DNA of 11,566 bases, from NCBI GenBank assembly GCA_017307315.1, contig JAFKFF010000106.1, forward strand, positions 1-11,566, given 5' to 3'. Every line of letters begins with the position of its first letter. Positions within the stretch are counted from its first letter, which is position 1. The notes under the pieces were generated by a model that was not told the DNA's origin, did no database searches, and saw nothing but the letters and a program-made list of their open reading frames with translations. The DNA is from Alphaproteobacteria bacterium (GTDB lineage Bacteria > Pseudomonadota > Alphaproteobacteria > Micropepsales > Micropepsaceae). Below, in pieces: positions 1 through 5,506 of this stretch. The position numbers and the translations under genes are program-made.

Positions 1-142
1 CGTCGGCCTGCGGCGCCCAGGCTTTCAGAATCTCCAGCCGCTCGCCGTCGCCGAACCGGCGGTCGCGCAAGACGTCGCCCGGCAGCCGGTAAAAGCGCGG
101 CGGACACAATTTGATCTCTGCAAGCAGCTTCTTTTTCGCCAT
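1..142 (-). CDS. Small conserved hypothetical protein, 3' part outside the window
   Basis: Reading leftward from the ATG at 142, 47 codons are open to the window edge with no stop. The protein begins MAKKKLLAEIKLCPPRFYRL and continues with a PGDVLRDRRFGDGERLEILK stretch followed by AWAPQAD. This D-V-L-x-D-x-R-(F/L)-x-x-x-x-(R/K)-L-E-I-L-x-x-W pattern is one I recall from short, uncharacterised alphaproteobacterial proteins, so I treat it as a real gene. No function is known to me. The start lies 30 bp after the stop of the DUF3309 gene on the same strand, so the two may be co-transcribed. No strong ribosome binding site is visible. Another ATG at 150 is in a different frame and gives an unconvincing peptide. 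The lysine-rich N-terminus has no signal peptide or membrane helix, so the protein is probably cytoplasmic. Confidence 0.6.
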   Translation of the reverse strand, partial: MAKKKLLAEIKLCPPRFYRLPGDVLRDRRFGDGERLEILKAWAPQAD

Positions 143-172
143 GACGCCATAACGTCGGCCGTGCCCCGCGCG

Positions 173-328
173 TCAGATGCGTCCCATCAGCGCGAGCACC
201 AGCACGATCACCAACACAAGTCCGATGGTGCCGGACGGGTAGTAACCCCAGGTCGAACTGTGGGGCCAGCTCGGCCAGGCACCCAGAAGAAGAAGAAGCA
301 GAACGACGATCAATATGGTTCCAAGCAT
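173..328 (-). CDS. DUF3309 family small membrane protein (51 aa)
   Basis: This 51-residue protein has two hydrophobic helices, at about residues 2-17 (LGTILIVVLLLLLLGAW) and 34-48, joined by a short polar loop containing WPHSSTWGYYPSG. It ends in GRI. The loop and this two-helix layout are typical of DUF3309, a family of roughly 50-residue inner-membrane proteins of unknown function found widely in proteobacteria. The frame stays open upstream to 460, but the ATG at 328 gives the family length and is preceded by a GGAAGGA ribosome binding site about 8 nt upstream, so I chose it. A GGAAC-N17-AGTT promoter match lies about 40-70 bp upstream, which suggests general-stress control. The small gene at 142 follows on the same strand. 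The family call is fairly secure; the role is unknown. Confidence 0.85.
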   Translation of the reverse strand: MLGTILIVVLLLLLLGAWPSWPHSSTWGYYPSGTIGLVLVIVLVLALMGRI

Positions 329-370
329 GATGAAAATCCTTCCGCGATCGGAACAGCAATCTGTGCAGAA

Positions 371-396
371 AACTCCCCGGCGGAGGGGAAGGTTCC
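371..396 (-). promoter_or_regulatory. Candidate EcfG-type (general stress response) promoter for the DUF3309 gene
   Basis: On the minus strand a GGAAC box (396-392) is followed after 17 nt by AGTT (374-371). The alphaproteobacterial EcfG/sigma-T consensus is GGAAC, a spacer of about 16-19 nt, then CGTT. The -35 half matches perfectly and the -10 half has one mismatch. The predicted transcript would begin around 365, leaving a leader of about 37 nt before the ATG at 328. GGAAC alone is short, so chance is possible, but position and orientation are right. Confidence 0.5.
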
Positions 397-474
397 TTTG
401 CAACCGCAAAAGCGATACATCGCCCGTTTTTGAATGCGCCGCAGCGAAATTGCACGCCAAAGGCGGTTTAACAT

Positions 475-504
475 TTGTCAGGCCGCGGAAACGGCTTTTA
501 TACT
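475..504 (+). promoter_or_regulatory. Housekeeping-type promoter for the Cfa-like gene
   Basis: TTGTCA (475-480) and TATACT (499-504) are separated by 18 nt, a good match to the sigma-70 type -35/-10 pattern. Transcription would start near 511, only about 18 nt upstream of the ATG at 529, with the G-rich ribosome binding site inside that leader. The promoter overlaps the possible TTG start at 475, which is an argument against using that start. Confidence 0.6.
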
Positions 505-528
505 GAACCCCGTTTCGGGGGGAAAAGG

Positions 529-1695
529 ATGCATCTGGTTCCGAATTCCATCATCGAAAAGAGCTGGCGGGACGCGCTTTCGCGGTTGGAGACCGGCCGG
601 CTCGAATTCGTGGCGCCCAATGGCGAGGTGACCATCGCGGGCGGCAAGCGGCCCGGGCCGGAGGCGCGGTTCCAGATTCGCGACTGGGACGTGATCCGCC
701 GGGTGCTGGCGCGCGGCGATATCGGGCTGGGCGAGGAGTATATCGCGGGCAGCTGGGAAACCGACGATGTCGAGCGGCTGATCAGCCTGTTCCTGCTCAA
801 CCTGCACCATCTGGAGAATTTCTCGGACGGCAATCTCCTCAACCGCATCGGCTTTGTGCTGCACAATGCGCTGGTCCGGCGCAATTCCATCGCCGGGTCG
901 GCCCGCAACATCAAGGCCCATTACGATGTCGGCAACGACTTCTATTCGCTGTGGCTGGACCGGAGCATGACCTACTCCTCGGCGCTGTTTCAGGACGCCG
1001 ACGCGCTCTACGACGCGCAGCAGAACAAGTACGACCGCATCTTAAGCAAATTCGGGAAGCCGAATGCCAATGTTCTGGAGATCGGCTGCGGCTGGGGCGG
1101 CTTCGCCGAGCGGGCCGCCAATGCCGATCACCATGTCACCGGCCTTACCATCTCGCCGGCCCAGCACAAATTCGCCACCGAGCGGCTGGGCGGGCGCGCC
1201 GACATCCGGCTCCAGGATTACCGCAAGTCCAAAGGCACCTTCGACCAGATCGTTTCGATCGAGATGTTCGAAGCGGTGGGCGAGCAATATTGGCCGCAAT
1301 ATTTCGCCACCGTGGCGGAGCGCCTGAAACAGGGCGGCCGGGCGGTGATCCAGACCATCACCATTCAGGACGAATTGTTCGCCGGCTATCGCACCCGCAG
1401 CGATTTCATCCGCCATTACGTCTTTCCGGGCGGCATGCTGCCGTCACTGGGGCGTTTTCGCGGCGAGGCCGAGCGGGCGGGTCTCAAATTCGTCGAGGCT
1501 TTTTCCTTCGGCAAGGATTATGCGCGCACCCTGCGCGAATGGTCGGTGCGGATGCAGGAGAAAAGCAACGAGATCATGGCATTGGGCCATGACAATCAGT
1601 TCCTGCGCAACTGGCAATTCTATCTGGGCATCTGCGCCGCCTCGTTCAACGTGGCGCGCACCGATGTTGTTCAGGTCGAGCTGGTCAACGCCTGA
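529..1695 (+). CDS. cfa: Cyclopropane-fatty-acyl-phospholipid synthase family methyltransferase
   Basis: This 388-residue protein is close in length to E. coli Cfa (382 aa). Family members transfer the S-adenosylmethionine methyl group to the double bond of unsaturated acyl chains in membrane phospholipids. The N-terminal domain (1-120) is followed by the conserved AHYDVGNDFYSLWL block (130-143), the SAM-binding motif VLEIGCGWGGF (182-192), IEMFEAVGE (244-252), a FIRHYVFPGG block (293-302) and FGKDYARTLREW (327-338). Compared with the bicarbonate-binding active site of E. coli Cfa, the Glu (E248) and Tyr (Y331) are present. The Cys position is Ser151 (MTYSSALF) and the His position is Gln275 (IQTITI). 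This may be a divergent subgroup making cyclopropane, methyl-branched or otherwise alkylated acyl chains. The ATG at 529 is preferred over an in-frame TTG at 475 because a promoter overlaps the latter and GGGGGG lies 6 nt before the ATG. The 3' end overlaps the convergent MFS gene by 25 bp. Confidence 0.88.
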   Translation: MHLVPNSIIEKSWRDALSRLETGRLEFVAPNGEVTIAGGKRPGPEARFQIRDWDVIRRVLARGDIGLGEEYIAGSWETDDVERLISLFLLNLHHLENFSDGNLLNRIGFVLHNALVRRNSIAGSARNIKAHYDVGNDFYSLWLDRSMTYSSALFQDADALYDAQQNKYDRILSKFGKPNANVLEIGCGWGGFAERAANADHHVTGLTISPAQHKFATERLGGRADIRLQDYRKSKGTFDQIVSIEMFEAVGEQYWPQYFATVAERLKQGGRAVIQTITIQDELFAGYRTRSDFIRHYVFPGGMLPSLGRFRGEAERAGLKFVEAFSFGKDYARTLREWSVRMQEKSNEIMALGHDNQFLRNWQFYLGICAASFNVARTDVVQVELVNA

Positions 1696-3215
1696 TCTTT
1701 TCTGGCCATCGCGGGCAAGAGCAGCAGAGCCAGCAGAAAAAGCCCGCCCAGGACCCACCAGGCCTCGTTGCAGGATTGGGTGAAGGCGGCGCGCCGCACC
1801 ATCGGTTCCAGCAACGACTGCGTCGCCGGATCGACCGGCCCCATCGGCTGGTGGTGGAACAGGCGGGTGGGCAGACCGGCGAGCGCGGCCGCGGCGGGAT
1901 CGCCCGCCTCAAGGCGCGCCACCAGGGCCGCGACATGGCCCGGCGTGCGCTCGGTCAGAAGCGTGTCGATCCCGGCGATGCCGATGGCGCCCCCCAGATT
2001 GCGCATCAGATTGAACAAGCCGCTCGCCTCCGCCACATCGGCTTGCGGCCAGCCGTCCAGCGCCAGGCGCGTGGCCGGCAAGAGGCAGAACATCATGGCC
2101 AGGCCGCGCAGAATCTGCGGCCAGAACAGCGCGTCGAAATCGCTTCGAATGGTGGTGAAGCCGTTGGCGATCAAACCCGCGCCGAACACGGCGAAGCCGA
2201 AGGCCGTCAACAGCCGCGCATTCGCGCGCGTCTCCGCCCAGGCGGCCACCGGAGCGGTCAGAAGCTGCGCCCCGCCCGACACCACCAGGATCATGCCGAT
2301 GGCGAGCGGCGCATGGCCGCGCACCACGCCCAGAAACAGCGAAAGAAGATAGACCGAGCCATAAAGCCCAAGCCCCAGCACGAAGCTGAGGCCGCATCCC
2401 GCCGCGAAGCGGCGATGGCCGAAGCGCTTCAAATCCACGAAAGGATGAGAAACCGACAGCGCCCGTTTGATCCCCCAGATGCAGGCGAGCCCCACGGCCG
2501 CTGCCAGCCCCCAGATCGGCGTCCCCCGCCAATGATGCATGGGCCCTTCGTGCAAGAGCCATTGCAACCCCGCCAGGAACACGGCGAACAGGACCAGGGT
2601 GGCGATGTCGAGCCGCCGGAGCGCGGCGAAATCGAGCGGCTCTCTGCCTAAGAAAGCCAGCACCGCGAACGCCACCATCGCGCCGGGCAGAATGTTGATG
2701 AGAAAGATCCAATGCCAGGATTGGGTTTCGGTCAGCCAGCCGCCCAACAGCGGTCCCAAGGTGGGCGCCAGCAATGCCGCGATGCCAGCGAGGGTGGTGG
2801 CCAGAACCTGTTGCTGCTGGGGGACCAGGACGAAGACCGCGGTGAACACCGAAGGGATCAGCATGCCGCCGAAAAAACCTTGCGCCACCCGCGCGCCGAT
2901 CAGAAAGCCGAAATCCGGCGACAGCGCGCAAGCCAGGCTTGCGGCGACGAACCCCGCTGTCGCCAGCGCGAAGAGCAGGCGCAAAGACAAGGCGCGGGTG
3001 AGAATGCCGGTCAGCGGGATCGCCACCACTTCCGCCATCAGATAGGCGGTCTGGATCCAGCCCAGCTGGGATAGGGGAATGTGCAGCGCGCCCTGGATCG
3101 CGGTGAGAGACGAAGCGACGACCTGGATGTCCAGGACCGCCATGAACATGCCCAGGCACATGGCGGCGAAGCCCAGCCATACCGTCCTGGCTTCTGCTTC
3201 GTCCGCCTTCCGCAT
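1671..3215 (-). CDS. DHA2-family (EmrB/QacA type) MFS transporter
   Basis: This 514-residue, very hydrophobic protein fits the 14-helix drug:H+ antiporter-2 family, which pumps amphipathic small molecules out across the inner membrane. Visible marks are the helix-1 motif LDIQVVASSL (28-37, where the family has LDxTIVNVAL), motif C in helix 5 (APTLGPLLGGWLTE, 150-163) and the following WHWIFLINILPG (167-178). The loop 2-3 motif A is weak: GILTRALSLRLLF (70-82) lacks the usual Asp/Gly pattern. The ATG at 3215 has GGGAGG 4 nt upstream. The frame is open further to 3299, but that extension overlaps the methyltransferase gene and is polar and Arg-rich. The start lies 13 bp after the methyltransferase stop, so it is the third gene of the polyketide operon, and the product of that pathway is its likely cargo (inference). 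No emrA-type partner is present. Confidence 0.88.
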   Translation of the reverse strand: MRKADEAEARTVWLGFAAMCLGMFMAVLDIQVVASSLTAIQGALHIPLSQLGWIQTAYLMAEVVAIPLTGILTRALSLRLLFALATAGFVAASLACALSPDFGFLIGARVAQGFFGGMLIPSVFTAVFVLVPQQQQVLATTLAGIAALLAPTLGPLLGGWLTETQSWHWIFLINILPGAMVAFAVLAFLGREPLDFAALRRLDIATLVLFAVFLAGLQWLLHEGPMHHWRGTPIWGLAAAVGLACIWGIKRALSVSHPFVDLKRFGHRRFAAGCGLSFVLGLGLYGSVYLLSLFLGVVRGHAPLAIGMILVVSGGAQLLTAPVAAWAETRANARLLTAFGFAVFGAGLIANGFTTIRSDFDALFWPQILRGLAMMFCLLPATRLALDGWPQADVAEASGLFNLMRNLGGAIGIAGIDTLLTERTPGHVAALVARLEAGDPAAAALAGLPTRLFHHQPMGPVDPATQSLLEPMVRRAAFTQSCNEAWWVLGGLFLLALLLLPAMARKDQALTSST

Positions 3216-3228
3216 GTCCCTCCCGCTG

Positions 3229-3735
3229 TCAGCCCGGCTCCGGCCTGCCGGCCAGCGCCGCCTCTTCCGCGCGAATGCGCCAGACCAGCATCGCCGCATT
3301 GGCGATGGAAAAGACCACCGCGACCAGGATTTCCCCGAACACCAGCGGCAGCACCAGAATTTCGCCCGCCACGATCATGTAATTGGGATGGCGGACGAAA
3401 CGGTAAGGCCCGCGCCGGACCAGCGCCTCGCCCGGCACCGTGATGATGCGCGTGGTCCAGTAAGGACCCAGGCTCGCGATCACCCAGACCCGCAATGCCT
3501 GCAGCACCAGATAGAGGGCGAGCCAGCCCCAATGAATGACGACGGGCGCGGGGATCAGCCACAACACCGCCATCAGCCAGGCCATGTGCAGCAGCACCAT
3601 GAAGCGGTAATGGCCTTCGCCCGCTTCGATGCCGCCCCGGGCCTTGAGTTTCTGGGTGTTGCGGTTGGCCAGAACCAGTTCGCCGGCCCGCTGCAGCACC
3701 ACAAGGGCGATGATGAGATAGGCGGTCAGAATCAT
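3229..3735 (-). CDS. Isoprenylcysteine carboxyl methyltransferase (ICMT)-like membrane methyltransferase
   Basis: This 168-residue membrane protein has hydrophobic segments near residues 1-15, 45-65, 68-88 and 120-147. It carries the C-terminal SAM-binding signature of the ICMT/phospholipid-methyltransferase fold: GPYWTTRIITVPGEALV (90-106), RRGPYRFVRHPNYMIV (107-122) and the distal RAEEAAL (155-161) with the paired Glu. Its length and layout match Bacillus BpsB (YpbQ), which O-methylates alkylpyrones made by the adjacent type III polyketide synthase BpsA. Here too it follows a type III synthase directly: its ATG overlaps the synthase stop codon in an ATGA, implying translational coupling. 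I infer O-methylation of a hydroxy-pyrone or resorcinol at the inner membrane. Prenyl-cysteine itself is not an expected bacterial substrate. The catalytic signature is complete, so this gene looks functional even though the synthase upstream looks damaged. Confidence 0.86.
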   Translation of the reverse strand: MILTAYLIIALVVLQRAGELVLANRNTQKLKARGGIEAGEGHYRFMVLLHMAWLMAVLWLIPAPVVIHWGWLALYLVLQALRVWVIASLGPYWTTRIITVPGEALVRRGPYRFVRHPNYMIVAGEILVLPLVFGEILVAVVFSIANAAMLVWRIRAEEAALAGRPEPG

Positions 3736-4715
3736 ACGGCGCCCGATCCGTCGAGTATCAGGAAGGCGGCGGAAAAGCCCGGTCCCAGCGCGGTCATGAG
3801 GGTACGCTTGCGGCGCTCGCGCACCTTCATCCGCTCCGCCACGAACAGGACCGTCGCCGCCGACATGTTGCCATAGTCGCGCAAGATCGCCCGGCTGTCT
3901 TCCAGCCCGCCATGCGGCAATTCCAGCGCCGTTTCCAGCGCGTCGCGGGCCAGGAACTCGTTCAGCAAAGGCCGGAAGTCGCGCGCCACCAGATCGGGAA
4001 TGCTGGCGGCGAAACGGGCCTTGAGCCCGTCCTCGGCCATGTCCCATCCCATCACGTCCAGCGACCCGGGCCAGGTATGTTCGCCCGCCGGCCCGATCGC
4101 CGGGCCCTCGCCCTCGGTGGACAGGATCGCGCCCGCCGCGCCGTCGCCGAACAGGGCGGTGGCGATGATATTGCTTTTGGACAGATCGTTCTTGCGGAAG
4201 GTGAGCGCGCAAAGCTCCACCACCAGGAACAGGACCTTGCAGCCGGGCCGGACCTCAGCCAATTCCGCTGCCCGCGCCAGCCCCGTCACGCCGCCCGCGC
4301 ATCCCAGGCCGAAGACCGGCAGGCGCTTTATGTCGCGGCGCAATCCCATGCGCTCCATCAACAACGCGTCCAGGCTGGGCGTGGCGATGCCGGTGGTGGA
4401 GACCGTGACGATGGCGTCGAGATCTTCCGGTTCCAACGCGGCTTCCGCCAAGAGGCGCTCGGTCACCGTCTCCAGCAGGGCCACGGCATTGTCGATGTAG
4501 AGCTGGGTGCGGTCCTGCCAGCCATGATCGGCGAGATACCATTCGATCGGCACGCAGGAATGGCGCTGCCGGATCCCGGTATTCTCGAATACCGGCAGAA
4601 GCCGGGCGATGTCGCGGACTTGCGCGAACAGGTTCCCCGCATAACGCGCGGCATCGGCCTGCGCGATGACATGGGGCGGAACCGCGGATTGGAGAGCCAG
4701 GAGGCGGGGAAGCAT
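3732..4715 (-). CDS. Type III polyketide synthase (chalcone synthase-like), apparently lacking the catalytic His segment
   Basis: The 327-residue protein has a thiolase/chalcone-synthase fold. Recognisable blocks are FENTGIRQRHSCVPIEWY (43-60), VSTTGIATPSLDALL (105-119), the nucleophile loop VFGLGCAGG with Cys139 (134-142), ALFGDGAAGAIL (187-198), LRDYGNMSAATVLFV with Asn283 (278-292) and ALGPGFSAAFLIL (309-321). Such enzymes condense an acyl-CoA starter with malonyl-CoA units into pyrones or resorcinols. The His of the Cys-His-Asn triad normally sits in an HPGG motif about 50 residues before the Asn, in a stretch joining a FLAR-like helix to a DALE-like helix. Here FLAR (254-257) runs straight into DALETALEL (258-266), so roughly 20-25 residues including HPGG are absent while the frame is kept. 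Length (about 350 is usual) agrees. The ATG at 4715 has GAGGA 3 nt upstream. It is the first gene of the synthase-methyltransferase-MFS operon. It may be a recent pseudogene, a divergent enzyme or an assembly error. Confidence 0.85.
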   Translation of the reverse strand: MLPRLLALQSAVPPHVIAQADAARYAGNLFAQVRDIARLLPVFENTGIRQRHSCVPIEWYLADHGWQDRTQLYIDNAVALLETVTERLLAEAALEPEDLDAIVTVSTTGIATPSLDALLMERMGLRRDIKRLPVFGLGCAGGVTGLARAAELAEVRPGCKVLFLVVELCALTFRKNDLSKSNIIATALFGDGAAGAILSTEGEGPAIGPAGEHTWPGSLDVMGWDMAEDGLKARFAASIPDLVARDFRPLLNEFLARDALETALELPHGGLEDSRAILRDYGNMSAATVLFVAERMKVRERRKRTLMTALGPGFSAAFLILDGSGAV

Positions 4716-4728
4716 CGGTCCTCATTTT

Positions 4729-4743
4729 ACGCAGTAACTGCGT
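4729..4743. promoter_or_regulatory. Perfect inverted repeat upstream of the polyketide operon (possible operator)
   Basis: ACGCAG-TAA-CTGCGT is a palindrome with 6-bp arms and a 3-bp centre, lying 13 bp upstream of the synthase ATG and just before its GAGGA ribosome binding site. It has the size of a dimeric repressor operator. In RNA it could also fold as a short hairpin next to the ribosome binding site. No regulator gene lies in the window. Confidence 0.45.
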
Positions 4744-4798
4744 TTTGCTCGGCTCACCCTCGCTCTTCATACGTGCGCATGTGACGAAACGCCAGAAT

Positions 4799-4839
4799 GG
4801 CGGACATGCGGAAAGAGCAAAAAGAGGGCGGAAATGCGG
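4799..4839. repeat. Pair of 13-bp direct repeats in the divergent control region
   Basis: GGCGGACATGCGG (4799-4811) and GGCGGAAATGCGG (4827-4839) differ at one base and start 28 bp apart. A small inverted repeat, CGCCA-GAA-TGGCG (4790-4802), overlaps the first copy. The block lies between the divergent polyketide operon and cytochrome c gene, so the copies could be tandem binding sites for a regulator of either. I see no convincing minus-strand -35/-10 pair here. Confidence 0.4.
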
Positions 4840-4861
4840 CGTTTTGGACATCTTTGTCGTG

Positions 4862-4890
4862 TTGAAAAGCCTTGTGCGCGCATGTAAATC
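4862..4890 (+). promoter_or_regulatory. Possible promoter for the cytochrome c gene
   Basis: TTGAAA (4862-4867) and TAAATC (4885-4890) are 17 nt apart. The -35 half is good and the -10 half is only a partial match to TATAAT. It lies about 32 bp upstream of the ATG at 4923, a suitable distance for a short leader. Confidence 0.35.
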
Positions 4891-4922
4891 TGATCGCAAC
4901 AGGGGCCGGACTTAAGAGGTTT

Positions 4923-5306
4923 ATGTTCATGTCGTATGGGAAGATCGCCGCCGCGTCGCTGCTCGCGGTTGGTTTGCTGTCGAGCCAGGCGTTCGCCGCC
5001 GGCGACCCGGTCAAGGGCAAGGCCGTGTTCGCGCGTTGCGCCATTTGCCACAATGTCGAGAAGGACGGCGGCAACGGCGTGGGCCCCAACCTGTTCGGCA
5101 TTGCGGGCCGCAAATCCGCTTCCGTGGACGGCTTCAACTATTCCGGGAAAATGAAGGCCGCGAACATCACCTGGACGGACGAAAATCTGGCCAAGTGGGT
5201 CTCCGGTCCCGCCAAGATGGTTCCCGGCAACAAGATGGCTTTCGGCGGCATTGCCCAGAAGAGCCAGATCGCCGACGTTGTCGCCTATCTGGATACGCTG
5301 AAATAA
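4923..5306 (+). CDS. Periplasmic class I cytochrome c (c2/c550-like)
   Basis: This 127-residue precursor has a signal peptide (charged start to residue 7, hydrophobic 8-20, probable cleavage after SQAFA at 25) and a mature domain of about 102 residues. It carries one haem-attachment motif CAICH (39-43, His43 as proximal ligand). The GPNLFGIAGRKSA segment (54-66) and PGNKMAF (101-107) supply Met105 as the likely distal ligand. ADVVAYLDTL forms the usual C-terminal helix. It is a soluble electron carrier of the mitochondrial-type cytochrome c family, probably linking the bc1 complex to a terminal oxidase or another periplasmic enzyme. AGAGG lies 3 nt before the ATG at 4923 and 9 nt before the in-frame ATG at 4929, so either start works. 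A longer frame from 4872 has no support. It is divergent from the polyketide operon and separated from etfB by stem-loops and a new promoter, so it is probably a single-gene unit. Confidence 0.9.
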   Translation: MFMSYGKIAAASLLAVGLLSSQAFAAGDPVKGKAVFARCAICHNVEKDGGNGVGPNLFGIAGRKSASVDGFNYSGKMKAANITWTDENLAKWVSGPAKMVPGNKMAFGGIAQKSQIADVVAYLDTLK

Positions 5307-5336
5307 CGATCTGTGGCGCGATGCCGCAGCGATTTC

Positions 5337-5351
5337 TGCTGCAATGCAGCA
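5337..5351. repeat. Short perfect inverted repeat after the cytochrome c gene
   Basis: TGCTGCA-A-TGCAGCA has 7-bp arms around one base, 30 bp downstream of the cytochrome c stop. On the plus strand it is followed by AAAAA, not a T-run, so it is not a classical intrinsic terminator for the cytochrome gene. With the flanking TTT and AAA it could form a slightly longer stem. Confidence 0.4.
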
Positions 5352-5368
5352 AAAATCAGGAACTCTCT

Positions 5369-5399
5369 GAACCCGGTACGGTCCCAACGTGCCGGGTTC
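5369..5399 (+). terminator. Strong stem-loop between cytochrome c and etfB (probable terminator)
   Basis: The arms GAACCCGG-T-ACG and CGT-G-CCGGGTTC pair over 12 positions (one U-G) around a 7-nt loop, GTCCCAA. It lies 62 bp after the cytochrome stop and directly upstream of the -35 box of the next promoter. There is no T-run after it, so termination would be imperfect or factor-assisted. A role as a 3'-end stabiliser is equally possible. Confidence 0.5.
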
Positions 5400-5400
5400 A

Positions 5401-5429
5401 TTGACATTGGGCGAGCCCCCCGCCTAGTT
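5401..5429 (+). promoter_or_regulatory. Promoter for the etfB-etfA-hbd operon
   Basis: A perfect TTGACA (5401-5406) is followed after 17 nt by CTAGTT (5424-5429); read one base later, TAGTTT has an 18-nt spacer. A consensus -35 with a CTAnnT-like -10 is a common alphaproteobacterial housekeeping form. The expected leader before etfB at 5507 is about 70 nt. Confidence 0.6.
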
Positions 5430-5506
5430 TTTGCGCCGCACAAGAGCCGGACGGCAAACGTCCGCCGCAAGTTTCAACGCCGCCCGCATGGGGATCCGAT
5501 AGCGTC

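Noticed and set aside
329..360. A plus-strand GGAAC near 350 as another stress promoter
   Set aside because: No CGTT-like -10 box occurs at 16-19 nt, and the match on the minus strand faces the gene better.
475..528. Extension of the Cfa-like protein to a TTG start at 475
   Set aside because: The TTG is the -35 element of a good promoter, the added residues are not family-like, and the ATG at 529 has a G-rich ribosome binding site.
3216..3299. Longer N-terminus for the MFS transporter, starting at 3299
   Set aside because: It would overlap the methyltransferase gene by over 70 bp and adds an Arg-rich stretch; the ATG at 3215 has GGGAGG just upstream.
3906..3920. PHGG (267-270) in the polyketide synthase as a substitute for the HPGG catalytic motif
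   Set aside because: It lies in the LPHGGLEDSRAIL segment, which in homologues sits well after HPGG near the Asn motif, so it is probably not in the active site.
3736..4212. Longer N-terminus for the ICMT-like methyltransferase, starting at 4212
   Set aside because: The upstream frame is out-of-frame synthase sequence; the ATGA junction at 3732-3735 gives a 168-residue protein of family length.
4769..4784. CATACGTGCGCATGTG as a palindromic operator
   Set aside because: The halves disagree at several positions; it is only weakly symmetrical.
4872..4922. Cytochrome c start at 4872
   Set aside because: It would place extra residues ahead of the signal peptide and overlap the likely promoter; 4923 and 4929 follow a ribosome binding site.
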